64,000 bases of DNA from Marmoricola endophyticus (GCF_014644415.1 NZ_BMKQ01000001.1:1044861-1108860), one strand, 5' to 3'; counted from the stretch's first letter, positions 1-9,371 are shown. Notes: generated from the sequence alone by a model not told the origin. Numbers and translations: made by a program.

Positions 1-2
1 CC

Positions 3-686
3 ACCACCCCCTCCCCCACCGCCACTGCCACCGCCACCGCGGTGCCCGCCTCCCAGGACGCCGCGCTGCGCTCGTCCGTCGCCGCCGCCACGAGGTTGCG
101 CGACTCGCTGGGCCGCAGCGCGCTCGCGGCGCTGTCGGGACGCTTCGCCCGGCTGATCGCGTCGATGGCCGCGGCCCTCTCCCAGCGGCTGAGCCGCCTG
201 TCGTCCACGGCCGCCTCGCCGACCACCCGCGTACCGGCCCTCCCGGCGACGTCGTCCTCGGACGTCGGCGGCGACAGCCCGCTGCAGGACGCCCTGGCCG
301 GGGAGCACGCCGCGGTGTACGTCTACTCCGTCCTCGGCGCGCAGACCTCGCAGTCGGCGCAGCCCGAGGCGTACGACGACCTGACGGCGGCCTACACCTG
401 GCACCGCGGCTGCCGGGACCGGCTGGTCGCGACGCTGCGCGAGCGCGGGCTGGCGCCGGCCCCGGCGGCTGCGTCGTACGCCCTGCCGAACGCGGTGGCG
501 ACGCCCGCCCAGGTGACTGCGGCCGCGCTCGTGACCGAGCAGCGGGTGACGACGCTCTACGGCCGGCTGGTCCAGGAGACCGTCGCCGGCGACCGGGCCT
601 GGGCGGTCGCGCTGCTGCGCGAGAGCGCGCTGCGCCAGCTCGGCTTCGGCGGCTCGGCGGAGACGTTCCCCGGCACGACGGACTGA
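3..686 (+). CDS. DUF4439 (ferritin-like fold) protein, 5' end cut by window
   Basis: The reading frame is open to the window edge, so the true start probably lies upstream; the first in-window start is GTG at 42. The N-terminal part is Ala/Pro/Thr-rich and low in complexity. The C-terminal ~140 residues resemble the actinobacterial DUF4439 family: a helical segment with EHAAVYVYSVLG, a following AYTWHRGCRD helix, and a conserved ASYALP motif. That family is annotated as ferritin-like, often in exported or lipoprotein contexts. No metal-ligand set can be assigned with confidence. It converges on the next gene with only a few bases between the stops. The biochemical role is unknown. Confidence 0.7.
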   Translation, partial: TTPSPTATATATAVPASQDAALRSSVAAATRLRDSLGRSALAALSGRFARLIASMAAALSQRLSRLSSTAASPTTRVPALPATSSSDVGGDSPLQDALAGEHAAVYVYSVLGAQTSQSAQPEAYDDLTAAYTWHRGCRDRLVATLRERGLAPAPAAASYALPNAVATPAQVTAAALVTEQRVTTLYGRLVQETVAGDRAWAVALLRESALRQLGFGGSAETFPGTTD

Positions 687-690
687 GGGC

Positions 691-1983
691 TCAGGACCGC
701 ATCACCACGAGGTCGCCGTGGGTGCCGTACCCCAGCAGCGGCCGGCGCCCGGTCCTCCGCCGCCGCGGCTCCAGCGGGGTGCCGTCGAAGGTGACCATCA
801 GCCACGAGCCGTCCTCGCGCTCGACGAGCTGGGGGTGCGGGATGTTGCTGGGGTACGGCGCGTCGAGCGCGCCCAGCCGCTCCCCCGACCACGGGTCGGC
901 GACGACGTACGCCCGCCGGTCCCCGTCGCTGGCCAGCAGCGAGGCCCGGCCACCGCGTCCTACGAGCAGCGGGCCCTCGGTCTGCCCCGGCTCGCCGACC
1001 GCCGCCGCTCTCCGCAGCCCGGCGAAGGGCTCGGCGTCGTCGGTGCGGGCGGTGGCGGGGCGGAAGCGCATCGGCCGCAGCGACTCGGCCTCGACGTGCG
1101 CGACCAGCCAGCCGTCCCCGTCGCGCAGCAGCGCCGGGTCCCAGGTGCCGAGCGTCCCCGCCGGCACCGGGAGCGCGACGCGCTCGGAGTCGAGCACGTG
1201 GACGCCGCCGAGCAGGTCCTCGCGCGACGTCGCGAGCCGGACGTGCACGCCGCGCTGCGGGCTGAAGTCGCCCCACGACGACGTCGCCACGAGCCACCGG
1301 TCGCCGTCGCGGACCAGGTGGCCCGCGTGGTCGCCGAGGACGAGACCGTCGCGACGCGCGTAGATCGCGGCCACCCGCTCGAGCGAGTCGACGCGGTCCG
1401 GGTCGAGCGCGAAGACGCCCCAGTGCGCCTGCCGGAAGCCTCCCGGGCCGGCACAGGTCATGGTGAGGAACACCCGCCCGCCGCGGACGTACGCCCTCCC
1501 GTCGGCGTGGGTGACCAGGTGCGGGTCGCGCACCCCGACCGCACCGAACGGACCGCGGCGCCGCTCCCCCTCGGCGGGGCTCGCCTCGCACCACTGCGCG
1601 CCCGCGAGCACCGCCGGGTCGCGCGGGTCGGGGCCGTCGAGCGCCGCGGTGAGCACCGGTCGCCAGCGCCCCCGGCGGTGGACGAAGGCGGTGGCGTGCC
1701 GCTCACACAGGGCGAACCCGAGCGTCGCCCCGACCGGCAGGCGTGCCCGACGGGCGGCCAGCTCCTGGGACCCCGCCACGAGGCGTACCCGGTGGCCGTC
1801 GTGCGCGGCGTGCACGAGGTCCAGCCCGGCGCGGACGACGCCGTCCGCAGCGCGCACGGTCGTGGCGCCGAGGTACGGCGCGAGCGGTGCGGCCGAGGCG
1901 TCGGCGAGGTCCTCCGCGACCAGCTGCACGAGACGCTGCCGGTGCACCTCGTGGAACCGCAGGTCGGCGAACGGGTGGGTCAC
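691..1983 (-). CDS. Glycoside hydrolase family 43-like five-bladed beta-propeller protein
   Basis: 430 aa from a GTG start. Repeated blade-like segments of the form 'RDPHLV...GRVFLTMTC', 'GDHAGHLV..GDRWLVATSSWG', 'TWDPALLRDGDGWLVAHV' and 'YPSNIPHPQLVEREDGSWL' are typical of GH43/62/32-type five-bladed propellers. Asp residues sit at the start of blades, as in catalytic or substrate-binding positions of these clans. No signal peptide is visible, so it is probably cytoplasmic. It lies alone on the minus strand between convergent and divergent neighbours. The substrate cannot be inferred. The fold call is more secure than a glycosidase call. Confidence 0.6.
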   Translation of the reverse strand: MTHPFADLRFHEVHRQRLVQLVAEDLADASAAPLAPYLGATTVRAADGVVRAGLDLVHAAHDGHRVRLVAGSQELAARRARLPVGATLGFALCERHATAFVHRRGRWRPVLTAALDGPDPRDPAVLAGAQWCEASPAEGERRRGPFGAVGVRDPHLVTHADGRAYVRGGRVFLTMTCAGPGGFRQAHWGVFALDPDRVDSLERVAAIYARRDGLVLGDHAGHLVRDGDRWLVATSSWGDFSPQRGVHVRLATSREDLLGGVHVLDSERVALPVPAGTLGTWDPALLRDGDGWLVAHVEAESLRPMRFRPATARTDDAEPFAGLRRAAAVGEPGQTEGPLLVGRGGRASLLASDGDRRAYVVADPWSGERLGALDAPYPSNIPHPQLVEREDGSWLMVTFDGTPLEPRRRRTGRRPLLGYGTHGDLVVMRS

Positions 1984-2051
1984 GGCCCCGAGTCAACCGC
2001 AGGTGCGACCCCGGCTCGACGCGCGAGGGTCGACGTGGTCGGGTGGGCGGC

Positions 2052-3329
2052 GTGGGTGACTACCGCGGGGTGCTCGGTCTGCTGCTGGTCCTGCTCGTCG
2101 CGTGGGCGGTCTCGCGGGCGCGACGCGACCTCGCCTGGCGCACCGTGCTGGGCGCGCTGGTGCTGCAGGTGCTGTTCGCGTTCCTCGTGCTGCGCTGGGG
2201 CCCGGGACGAGACGCGCTGGGCTGGGTGTCCGACCGCGTGCAGTCGCTGATCGGGTACGCCGACGAGGGCACGTCGTTCCTCTTCGGCCCCCTGCTCGAC
2301 GTCGGCGGCGGTAACCAGACCATCTTCGCGCTGCAGGTGCTGCCGGTGATCGTGTTCCTCGGGGCGCTGATCCAGCTGCTGTTCTACCTGCGCGTCGTGC
2401 AGTGGCTGACCTGGGCGATCGGCGGTGCGATCGCGTGGGTGCTGCGGGTGAGCAAGGTCGAGGCGATGTACGCCGCGACCGTGATCTTCCTCGGCCAGAG
2501 CGAGGCGCCGCTGATGATCGCGCCGTACCTCGCACGGCTGCGTACCGGGCAGGTCTTCACCGTGATGACCGGCGGGATGGCCGCCGCCGCGGGGTCCACG
2601 CTGGTCGGCTACTCGCTGCTCGGCGCTCCGCTGGAGTACCTGCTGGCGGCCACCGTGATGAACGCGCCGGCCTCGCTGCTGATCGCGAAGATCATGTGGC
2701 CCGAGGACCGCAGCGAGCCGGTCGAGGCGCCAGCCGAGGGCGGCACCGGGGACCGGGAGCAGGAGGCCGACCCCGAGGAGATCGACGTCCGCTCGGTCCG
2801 CGACACGGAGTCGGCCAACGTGATCGACGCGATCAGCGCCGGCGCGCTGGCCGGCGGCCGGATCGCGGTGACGGTCGGTGCACTGCTGCTCGCGTTCGTC
2901 GCGCTGATCGCCCTGGCCAACGGTGTGCTCGGCGCGGTCGGCGGCTGGGTCGGCCTCGACGGGCTCACCTTCCAGGGCATCCTCGGACACGCGTTCGCGC
3001 CGGTCGCCTGGCTGCTGGGGGTGCCGTGGGGCGAGGCCACCCAGGCCGGGTCCTACATCGGGCAGAAGACGGTGCTCAACGAGTTCGTCGCCTTCGCGGA
3101 CTTCGGCCCGCAGGTCGGCTCGCTGTCGACGGTGACGGTCGCGGTGGTGACCTTCGCGCTGGCCGGCTTCGCGAACTTCTCCTCCATCGCGATCCAGGCC
3201 GGCACGCTCGGCTCGCTGCGTGAGGGGCTGCGCTCGACCGTCTCCCGGCTCGGGATGCGGGCGGTGCTCGCCGGGCTGCTGGCCAACCTCGCCAACGCCG
3301 CCATCGCGGGCCTGGTCATCGCGCACTGA
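2052..3329 (+). CDS. Concentrative nucleoside transporter (CNT/NupC family)
   Basis: About 425 aa, hydrophobic throughout with alternating membrane segments. CNT-family signatures are present: the FLGQSEAPL motif (first substrate-binding Glu, re-entrant loop) and the QKTVLNEFVAF motif (second binding Glu/Asn). The C-terminal GFANFSSIAIQ stretch is also typical. CNT proteins import nucleosides by Na+ or H+ symport. The frame is open far upstream, but GTG at 2052 (GDYRGVLGLLL...) places the first membrane helix at the expected N-terminus and gives the normal family length. A charged, Glu/Asp-rich loop sits near residues 230-255. No partner nucleosidase gene is adjacent. Confidence 0.88.
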   Translation: MGDYRGVLGLLLVLLVAWAVSRARRDLAWRTVLGALVLQVLFAFLVLRWGPGRDALGWVSDRVQSLIGYADEGTSFLFGPLLDVGGGNQTIFALQVLPVIVFLGALIQLLFYLRVVQWLTWAIGGAIAWVLRVSKVEAMYAATVIFLGQSEAPLMIAPYLARLRTGQVFTVMTGGMAAAAGSTLVGYSLLGAPLEYLLAATVMNAPASLLIAKIMWPEDRSEPVEAPAEGGTGDREQEADPEEIDVRSVRDTESANVIDAISAGALAGGRIAVTVGALLLAFVALIALANGVLGAVGGWVGLDGLTFQGILGHAFAPVAWLLGVPWGEATQAGSYIGQKTVLNEFVAFADFGPQVGSLSTVTVAVVTFALAGFANFSSIAIQAGTLGSLREGLRSTVSRLGMRAVLAGLLANLANAAIAGLVIAH

Positions 3330-3381
3330 CGCCTCGGACGCTTCGTCCGTCAGCGAAGCGTTCTCGTCGCAACGTGGAGCC

Positions 3382-4764
3382 ATGACGACGACGACAACGA
3401 CGAGGACCGGCACGGCGCCGACGGACGCACCGCGGCAGCGCGGTGTGGCGCTGGTGGCGCTCTCCCTCACCTTCGGCCTCGTCCAGCTGGACGCCACCAT
3501 CGTCAACGTCGCCCTGGACTCGGTCCGGGCCGACCTGGGCGGCGGTCTCGCGCAGACGCAGTGGCTCGTCGACGCGTACGCCGTCCCCTTCGCCGCGCTG
3601 CTGCTGGCCGCGGGGGCGCTCGGCGACCGGTGGGGACACCGGCGTACCTGTCTCACGGGCTTCGCCGTCTTTGCCCTCGCGTCGGTCCCGGCGGCGCTCG
3701 CCGGGACCTGGGCGGTGCTGCTCTCGGCCCGGGTCCTGCAGGGCGTCGGCGCCGCCCTCATGCTGCCGGCCTCGCTGGCCCTGGTCCGCGACCTGTTCCC
3801 CGAGCCGGGCGCCCGCCAGCGCGCTCTCGGCGTGTGGGGCGGCATCGCTTCGGTCGGCTTCGCCGCCGGCCCGGTGGTGGGCGGGCTGCTGATCAGCACG
3901 CTCGGGTGGCCCGCCGTCTTCTGGCTCAACGTTCCGGTGGCCGTGGTGGTCGCCTCTACCATCGCGCTGACCGGGCCTCCGGACCGACCGCGGCCACGGC
4001 GGGCCAGCGCGACCAGCACCGCCCTGGGCGTCCTCGCGCTGGGGTCCGTCGTCGCGGCGATCGTGCAGGCCGGTCAGGACCGGCTGGTCACGGCTGCGGT
4101 CCTCGGACTGGTCGCGGTGGCCGCCGGCGCGGCGTACGTGCGCAGCGAGCGGCGCAGCACCCGACCCCTCGTCCCCGCCGAGGTGCGCGGGTCGCGCGCC
4201 CTGCAGGGGGTCCTGGCGACGGGCTTCGGCTTCAACTTCACGATGTACGGCGCCCTGCTCTGCACGTCGTTGGTGCTCCAGGGCCGCGAGGGGCTGAGCC
4301 CTCTGGAGGGCGGCCTGGCCGTGCTGCCGATGGCTGTGGTCGTGGGCGTGGGAGCCACCGCGAGCGGCTACGCCGCTGCTCGCACGGGGCCGCGGGCGCC
4401 GATGCTCGCCGGGCTGTGTCTGGGAGGAGTCGGCGTGGTCCTCGTCGGGCTCAGCGGCCCGCTCGGCTCGGCGGTCCTCCTCGTCGTCGGACTGGCCACG
4501 TCCGGGCTGATCTCGCTGGCGATGCCGGCGATGACCTCGGTGGCCCTCGACGCGGTCGCGGCCGGGGACGCCGGTCTCGCCGGCGGCGCGCTCAACGCGG
4601 TCCGCCAGGTCGGTGGCGCGGTGGGGGTGGCCGTGATGGGCGCGCTCCTCAACGCCGGAGGTGGCAGCATCGGTCTCCTGGCGGCCGGGGCGGCCGGAGT
4701 GGTGGCCGTCGGGATCGCAGTCGCCGGGGCTCTGGTCGGCACGAGCAGGGAGGTGGAGCGGTGA
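3382..4764 (+). CDS. MFS drug efflux transporter, DHA2 (14-TM) family
   Basis: 460 aa from ATG at 3382, preceded by a GTGGAGCC ribosome-binding stretch. The N-terminus is a Thr-rich leader. The first helix carries FGLVQLDATIVNVAL, the DHA2 motif D1-type signature. The loop GALGDRWGHRR is MFS motif A, and the GPVVGGLL region is motif C, typical of antiporters. Length and hydropathy fit 14 helices. The family exports drugs or dyes by proton antiport. The stop overlaps the start of an ArsR-like regulator by 4 nt (GTGA), which suggests local control of the pump. The exported compound is unknown. Confidence 0.88.
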   Translation: MTTTTTTRTGTAPTDAPRQRGVALVALSLTFGLVQLDATIVNVALDSVRADLGGGLAQTQWLVDAYAVPFAALLLAAGALGDRWGHRRTCLTGFAVFALASVPAALAGTWAVLLSARVLQGVGAALMLPASLALVRDLFPEPGARQRALGVWGGIASVGFAAGPVVGGLLISTLGWPAVFWLNVPVAVVVASTIALTGPPDRPRPRRASATSTALGVLALGSVVAAIVQAGQDRLVTAAVLGLVAVAAGAAYVRSERRSTRPLVPAEVRGSRALQGVLATGFGFNFTMYGALLCTSLVLQGREGLSPLEGGLAVLPMAVVVGVGATASGYAAARTGPRAPMLAGLCLGGVGVVLVGLSGPLGSAVLLVVGLATSGLISLAMPAMTSVALDAVAAGDAGLAGGALNAVRQVGGAVGVAVMGALLNAGGGSIGLLAAGAAGVVAVGIAVAGALVGTSREVER

Positions 4765-5507
4765 GCGGAGGCGACGTCGACCTCGCCGCGGTCGCCGGAC
4801 TGATCGGCGACCGCACCCGGAGCAGGATGCTGGTGGCACTGCTCGGCGGGAGGGAGATCTCCGCCAGCCTGCTCGCCGACGAGGCAGGCGTCTCCCCCTC
4901 CACGGCGAGCGGTCACCTGGCCAAGCTGGTGGACGGCGACCTGGTGGCCGCTCGTACCTCCGGACGGCACCGGCACTACCGGTTGGCGAGTGCCGCGGTC
5001 GCCGAGGTGGTCGAGCGGCTGGTCGAGCTCGCGCCCGCCGAGGAGATCGGCTCCCTGCGCGCCAGCCGTCGTGCGGCCGAGCTGCGGGTCGCGCGGACCT
5101 GCTACGACCACCTCGCGGGCCGGGTCGGCGTGGGGCTCATGCACGGCCTCCTGCAGCGCGGACACCTCACCGGCGGCGACGGCGGCTACGAGGCCGCCGC
5201 CGCCCAGCGGGACGCCCCCGCCTCGCCGGGCCGCGACCTCGACTACCGGCTGACACCCGGCGGGCAGGAGTTCCTGGACCACCTCGGCGTGGACCTGCCG
5301 CAGGGCAGACGGGCACTCGTGCGCTACTGCGTCGACTGGACCGAGACCCGCCACCACCTGGGTGGTCGGCTGGGCCGGGGGTTGCGGGACCGGTTCCTCG
5401 AGGCGGGGTGGCTGGAACCGCGCACGACGAACCGGGCCCTGCGGGTCACCGCGGAGGGCCGAGCGGTGCTGGCTGAGGAGTTCGGGCTGGACCTCAGCCC
5501 TTCCTGA
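4761..5507 (+). CDS. ArsR-family winged-helix transcriptional regulator
   Basis: 248 aa from GTG at 4761, translationally coupled to the efflux gene through a GTGA overlap. Residues ~8-85 form an ArsR/SmtB-like winged helix: [18 protein letters not shown], then recognition helix [18 protein letters not shown], then wing [13 protein letters not shown]. The remaining ~160 residues extend well past a minimal ArsR protein. They contain a Cys-Tyr-Asp-His stretch ([12 protein letters not shown]) and a second Cys ([13 protein letters not shown]). Longer ArsR-like regulators with this layout are known from actinobacteria beside transporters. It probably represses the upstream pump gene. The ligand, metal or organic, is not determinable. 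Confidence 0.82.
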   Translation: MSGGDVDLAAVAGLIGDRTRSRMLVALLGGREISASLLADEAGVSPSTASGHLAKLVDGDLVAARTSGRHRHYRLASAAVAEVVERLVELAPAEEIGSLRASRRAAELRVARTCYDHLAGRVGVGLMHGLLQRGHLTGGDGGYEAAAAQRDAPASPGRDLDYRLTPGGQEFLDHLGVDLPQGRRALVRYCVDWTETRHHLGGRLGRGLRDRFLEAGWLEPRTTNRALRVTAEGRAVLAEEFGLDLSPS

Positions 5508-7263
5508 CCACCTCGGTGAGCCGCGCGACCGCCTCGCCGACGGGGACGTCGCTCCGCTCGCCGGAGCGCCGGTCCTTCAGCTCGACCACCCCGTCGGCCA
5601 GCCCCCGCCCGACCGTGACGATGCTGGGCACGCCCACCAGCTCGGCGTCCTTGAACTTCACACCGGGGCTGACCTTGCGCCGGTCGTCGTACAGCACCGA
5701 CAGGCCGGCCCCGGACAGCTCGCGGACCAGCTCCTCGGCGGCCTCGAAGACCGCCTCGTCCTTGCCGGTGGCCACGACGTGGAGGTCGTACGGGCTGATC
5801 TCGCGCGGCCAGACCAGGCCGAGCTCGTCGTGGTTGCCCTCCGCGACCGCGGCGACGGCGCGGGAGACGCCGATGCCGTACGACCCCATCGTGACGGTGG
5901 TCAGCTTGCCGATCTCGTCGAGGACCTGCAGCCCGAGCGCCTCGGCGTACTTCGTGCCGAGGGCGAAGATGTGGCCCATCTCGATGCCGCGGGCGGTCTC
6001 CAGGGAGCCGTCGTCGCAGACGGGGCAGGGGTCGCCGTCGCGCACCTCCGCCGCCTCGATCGTGCCGTCGGCGGTGAAGTCGCGGCCCGCGACCAGGTCC
6101 AGCACGTGGCTGCCCGCGACGTCGGCGCCGGTGACCCAGCGGGTGCCCTCGGCGACGCGCGGGTCGACGAGGTAGCGGATGCCCGAGGCGTTCTCCTCGC
6201 CCAGCACGCCGGGGCCGACGTAGCCCTTGACCAGCGTCGGGTGCCTGCGGATCTCCTCCTCGTCCATCGGCTCGACCTCGATCGGCTCCAGCTGTCCGTC
6301 GAGCCGCTTCTGGTCGACCTCGCGGTCCCCGGGCAGGCCGATCGCGACCGGCTCGCGGGTGCCGTCGGGGTGCTTGAGCACGACCAGCACGTTCTTCAGC
6401 GTGTCCCCGGCGGTCCAGGGCCGGTCGTCTCGGGGGTGGTCCGCGTTGAGCACGTCCACGAGCGTCGCGATGGTCGGGGTGTCCGGCGTCTTCTCGGCGT
6501 GCGCGGCGGGGAGGCCGTCGTACGCCGTGGGCGCGGGCGGACGCGTCGTGACCGCCTCGACGTTGGCGGCGTAGTCGCAGCTCGTGCAGCGGACGTAGGT
6601 GTCCTCGCCGGCGTCGGCCTTGGCCAGGAACTCCTCCGAGCGCGAGCCGCCCATCGCCCCGGACGTCGCCTTGACGACCGCGTAGTCGAACCCGAGCCGG
6701 TCGAAGATCCGGACGTAGGCGTCGCGGTGCGCGAGGTAGCTGTCCTCCAGACCGGCGTCGGTGGTGTCGAAGGAGTAGGAGTCCTTCATCACGAACTCTC
6801 GCCCGCGCAGGATCCCGGCGCGGGGCCGCGCCTCGTCGCGGTACTTCGTCTGGATCTGGTAGAGCCAGACGGGGAGGTCCTTGTACGAGGAGTAGAGGTC
6901 CTTCACCGCCAGGGTGAACATCTCCTCGTGGGTGGGCCCGAGCAGGTAGTCGGCGCCCTTGCGGTCCTGCAGCCGGAACAGGCCGTCGCCGTACTCCGTC
7001 CACCGGTTGCTGGCCTCGTACGGCTCCTTGGGCAGCAGCGCGGGGAACTGCAGCTCCTGGGCGCCCATCGCGTCCATCTCCTCGCGGATGATGCCCTCGA
7101 CGTTGCGCAGCACCCGCAGCCCCAGCGGCAGCCAGGAGTAGATCCCCGGCGCGGCACGGCGGACGTACCCCGCACGCACCAGCAGCCGGTGGCTGGCCAC
7201 CTCGGCGTCGGCCGGGTCGTCGCGCAGCGTGCGCAGGAACAGGGACGACATCCGGGAGATCAT
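5494..7263 (-). CDS. proS: Prolyl-tRNA synthetase
   Basis: 589 aa, the usual length for the bacterial-type enzyme that carries the YbaK-like editing insert between motifs 2 and 3. The N-terminus ([18 protein letters not shown]) and motif 1 ([19 protein letters not shown]) are clear. So are motif 2 ([21 protein letters not shown], quoted in two parts in the family) and motif 3 ([14 protein letters not shown]). The insert spans roughly residues 225-385, and the C-terminal anticodon-binding domain follows (ISPYDLHVV). It catalyses ATP-dependent attachment of proline to tRNA-Pro. It overlaps the 3' end of the convergent ArsR gene by 14 nt. A Met four codons downstream of the chosen ATG is an alternative start. 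Confidence 0.98.
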   Translation of the reverse strand: MISRMSSLFLRTLRDDPADAEVASHRLLVRAGYVRRAAPGIYSWLPLGLRVLRNVEGIIREEMDAMGAQELQFPALLPKEPYEASNRWTEYGDGLFRLQDRKGADYLLGPTHEEMFTLAVKDLYSSYKDLPVWLYQIQTKYRDEARPRAGILRGREFVMKDSYSFDTTDAGLEDSYLAHRDAYVRIFDRLGFDYAVVKATSGAMGGSRSEEFLAKADAGEDTYVRCTSCDYAANVEAVTTRPPAPTAYDGLPAAHAEKTPDTPTIATLVDVLNADHPRDDRPWTAGDTLKNVLVVLKHPDGTREPVAIGLPGDREVDQKRLDGQLEPIEVEPMDEEEIRRHPTLVKGYVGPGVLGEENASGIRYLVDPRVAEGTRWVTGADVAGSHVLDLVAGRDFTADGTIEAAEVRDGDPCPVCDDGSLETARGIEMGHIFALGTKYAEALGLQVLDEIGKLTTVTMGSYGIGVSRAVAAVAEGNHDELGLVWPREISPYDLHVVATGKDEAVFEAAEELVRELSGAGLSVLYDDRRKVSPGVKFKDAELVGVPSIVTVGRGLADGVVELKDRRSGERSDVPVGEAVARLTEVVRKG

Positions 7264-7287
7264 GGGCTGAAGGCTAGTGGCGGGACA

Positions 7288-7328
7288 CGGGCCGGGCCGA
7301 ACGGGTTCTCCCCGTCCGGCCCGGCCCG
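7288..7328 (-). terminator. Strong GC-rich hairpin, probable terminator of the DUF4331 operon
   Basis: A near-perfect inverted repeat lies between the end of the DUF4331 operon and the start of proS, both on the minus strand. The arms are CGGGCCGGGCCG and CGGCCCGGCCCG, followed by an ACGGG/CCCGT inner stem after one mismatch. No U-run follows, as is common in high-GC actinobacteria. Its place just past the 7340 stop codon fits transcription termination or mRNA 3'-end protection. Confidence 0.6.
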
Positions 7329-7339
7329 TCGGCTGCCGC

Positions 7340-7693
7340 TCACGCCGGCCAGTCCGCCGAGGTCACCTCGCCCCCGCGGACCTCGACCTGCAGGTGGACG
7401 TCGTCGGTGCCCTTGGGCATCAGCGTCCACACCCCTTCCGTGAGCTCGGGGAAGACCAGCGACGGCACGACCTCCCCCTCGATCGGGCGCTCGACCACGG
7501 CCACGTGGTTGCGTGGCGTTCCCGGCGGGTCGCCGGGGTCGGCCACGTCGATCTCCTCCCCGATCATCGAGGAGGGCATGACGACGACCAGCGCACCGAC
7601 GTCGCCGCCGATGTCGAGCATGACCGCGCCCTGGCCGGCGAACGGGTTCTCCGCACCGCCGTGCCCGTGGCCGTGGCCGTGCCCTTCGCTCAT
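7340..7693 (-). CDS. Small His-rich protein of unknown function, third gene of DUF4331 operon
   Basis: 117 aa. The N-terminus is a His-Gly repeat ([10 protein letters not shown]), a plausible metal-binding tail. A beta-rich domain follows with [17 protein letters not shown], an [10 protein letters not shown] segment and the ending [17 protein letters not shown]. Similar actinobacterial proteins are often encoded alone or near membrane or redox genes, and no function is established. Its start overlaps the stop of the DUF4331 gene by 4 nt, so the two are translationally coupled. The His tract could bind Ni, Zn or Cu; this is inference. Confidence 0.6.
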   Translation of the reverse strand: MSEGHGHGHGHGGAENPFAGQGAVMLDIGGDVGALVVVMPSSMIGEEIDVADPGDPPGTPRNHVAVVERPIEGEVVPSLVFPELTEGVWTLMPKGTDDVHLQVEVRGGEVTSADWPA

Positions 7694-9072
7694 GCCGCGC
7701 TCGTCGTGCCCGGCTTGGTCTGGTAGCCCCCGCCGGGCAGCCCGAGGTACGGGAACGCCGCCAGCAGGTCCGCGTTCGTGTTCGTCGTCCCGTCGGTCAG
7801 CTGCCCCGCGGCGGCGTCCGGCGTGTAGGACTTGTCGACCAGCGGGATCGTCGCCCCGGCGACCGCGCGCAGCTCGATGGCGACCACGTCGTCGACGATC
7901 CGCCTGCCGTTGGGGAACCCGGCGGCGTCGCCGGCGACGAGGCCGATCGGGTTCTCCTGGCCGGCCGCCGCGGGCGGCACCGCGACGTTGAGCCGCAGCA
8001 TGTCGGCCGGCGTGGTGCCGGTGAAGTTCTGGAAGCCGTCGACGCCGCCGGTCGGGATGCCCGTGAGCAGGATCGCCTCGAGGTCCTTGCGGTTCTTGCC
8101 GTACGCCGCCAGCTTGGGGAAGACCCCCGGGTAGAGCACCGGCAGCAGGCCGGCCAGCTCGGGGCGTCGTACGTAGCTGACGAAGCGGTACTCCTCCGAG
8201 GGCGGGGTGGCGTTCCAGAGGTCCTTCTTCGCCATCGGCACGAGCACCTCGTTGAACAGCGGGTTGCCCAGCCGAGAGACCTGCGCGTACGGGCCGGTCC
8301 CGGTGTAGCGACCCGTCCCGGGGTTGAACATCTGCGAGCGCTGCCGCGACGCCGACGTCCAGACGCCGATCGTGGCGTTCGGTGCCAGCGGGTCCGTGGG
8401 GACCGCGCCGCGCACCAGGTCGCTCTTCGGCACCTGGATGGCGATGGTGTGCACGTTGTAGGCCTGCACGGCGTTGATCCCGTCCATGGCGGCCAGCGGG
8501 ATCAGGTGCTTGTCGTTGAACGGCCGCAGCCCGCCCAGGTCGAAGACGCTGCCCAGGTCGACGTGGAAGGCGTCCGCACGCTGGCCGGCGAAGACCTTGC
8601 CGCCGCCCGGCAGGTCGTGCACCGCGGCCGCGGCGAGGTCGGCGTAGTTCGGGGTGCTGCGTGGCCCGACGTTGACCGGCGGGCAGTACAGCCCCTTGGC
8701 CATCTCGCGCGAGCGTCCCGCCTGGCGCCGGATCACCCGGTAGGTCTGGGGGCGGTTCCAGCTGGAGCTGTCCAGGCTCTCGATCGGTCCGGTGTTGTAG
8801 AGGAACGACTTGGGGTTGCGCACGGTCGTCGTGAACCGGAACTGGTAGGTGATGTCCGGCTTGCCGTCGCCGGTGTTGTCGATGTTGATGTCGTAGAGCA
8901 CGTCGGTGCCGAACTCGTAGAAGTTCGGCCCGCCGTCGGGCTGCTGGAGCGGGATGTAGTTCGCGATCAGCGTCACCGTGTCCGGCGCGTCGGGGCTGAC
9001 GAACGCGTAGACGTCGGTGCTGTCGGCGACGGGGTCCTTGGCGATCTCGGGGGCTTCGCGGTGCGAGGACAT
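7690..9072 (-). CDS. DUF4331 domain-containing protein
   Basis: 460 aa from ATG at 9072 (MSSHREAPEIAKDP), with a well-placed GGAGG. The opening SSHREAP-DP-ADSTDVYAF, the next motif DTVTLIANYIP and the DVLYDINIDNTGDG segment are hallmarks of the DUF4331 family. The rest of the length matches that family too: PLVDKSYTP and PNGRRIVDDVV near the C-terminus. No signal peptide is present, although many family members are annotated as secreted. The preceding small gene encodes a Tat signal and ends 1 nt before this start. The function of DUF4331 is unknown. Confidence 0.85.
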   Translation of the reverse strand: MSSHREAPEIAKDPVADSTDVYAFVSPDAPDTVTLIANYIPLQQPDGGPNFYEFGTDVLYDINIDNTGDGKPDITYQFRFTTTVRNPKSFLYNTGPIESLDSSSWNRPQTYRVIRRQAGRSREMAKGLYCPPVNVGPRSTPNYADLAAAAVHDLPGGGKVFAGQRADAFHVDLGSVFDLGGLRPFNDKHLIPLAAMDGINAVQAYNVHTIAIQVPKSDLVRGAVPTDPLAPNATIGVWTSASRQRSQMFNPGTGRYTGTGPYAQVSRLGNPLFNEVLVPMAKKDLWNATPPSEEYRFVSYVRRPELAGLLPVLYPGVFPKLAAYGKNRKDLEAILLTGIPTGGVDGFQNFTGTTPADMLRLNVAVPPAAAGQENPIGLVAGDAAGFPNGRRIVDDVVAIELRAVAGATIPLVDKSYTPDAAAGQLTDGTTNTNADLLAAFPYLGLPGGGYQTKPGTTSAA

Positions 9073-9073
9073 C

Positions 9074-9313
9074 TCACTTGCCTCCCGCGGCGCGCAGGAG
9101 GCGGGCGACGAGGTCGTGGTCGGTGACCACGACCTCCTCCTCGCCCGACATGACGTGGACGACGCCGGCACGGGGGTTCTCCACCCAGGCGACGACGGCC
9201 TCGGTGCTGGCGGCGGGGGCGGCGTCCGCCCTCCCGGCCAGGCCGACGGCCGCCGTACCGGCGACACCGACGCCTGCACCGGCCAGGACGGTCCTTCTGC
9301 TGGTCTGACTCAT
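9074..9313 (-). CDS. Small Tat-signal protein, first gene of DUF4331 operon
   Basis: 79 aa from ATG at 9313. The N-terminus SQTSRRTVLAGAGVGVAGTAA is a twin-arginine signal (S-R-R-T-V-L) followed by a hydrophobic core and an Ala-x-Ala region (ADAAPAA), so export by the Tat pathway is predicted. Only ~45 residues would remain after cleavage. They include VVAWVENPRAGVVHVMSGEEEVVVTDHDLVARLL (described here in outline), a short beta-rich piece with an acidic turn. It is directly followed by the DUF4331 gene. Function unknown. Tiny proteins of this layout beside a signal-less partner suggest possible co-export, but that is inference. Confidence 0.7.
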   Translation of the reverse strand: MSQTSRRTVLAGAGVGVAGTAAVGLAGRADAAPAASTEAVVAWVENPRAGVVHVMSGEEEVVVTDHDLVARLLRAAGGK

Positions 9314-9324
9314 GGCTGTCCCTT

Positions 9325-9371
9325 CGAAGCGCGCGGCTCGCGGGGGTGTGAGCCACGTCATACGCGCTTCG
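9325..9371. promoter_or_regulatory. Inverted repeat upstream of the DUF4331 operon
   Basis: Arms CGAAGCGCG (9325-9333) and CGCGCTTCG (9363-9371) are perfect reverse complements separated by 29 nt. They lie just upstream of the first gene of the operon, in its presumed promoter or 5' leader. This could be an operator or a leader hairpin. No sigma-factor promoter could be fixed with confidence. Confidence 0.35.

Noticed and set aside
3561-4760. Long frame running through the MFS gene into the ArsR gene
   Set aside because: It is out of frame with the DHA2 coding sequence, and its composition is that of a shadow frame. The regulator begins at the GTG at 4761.
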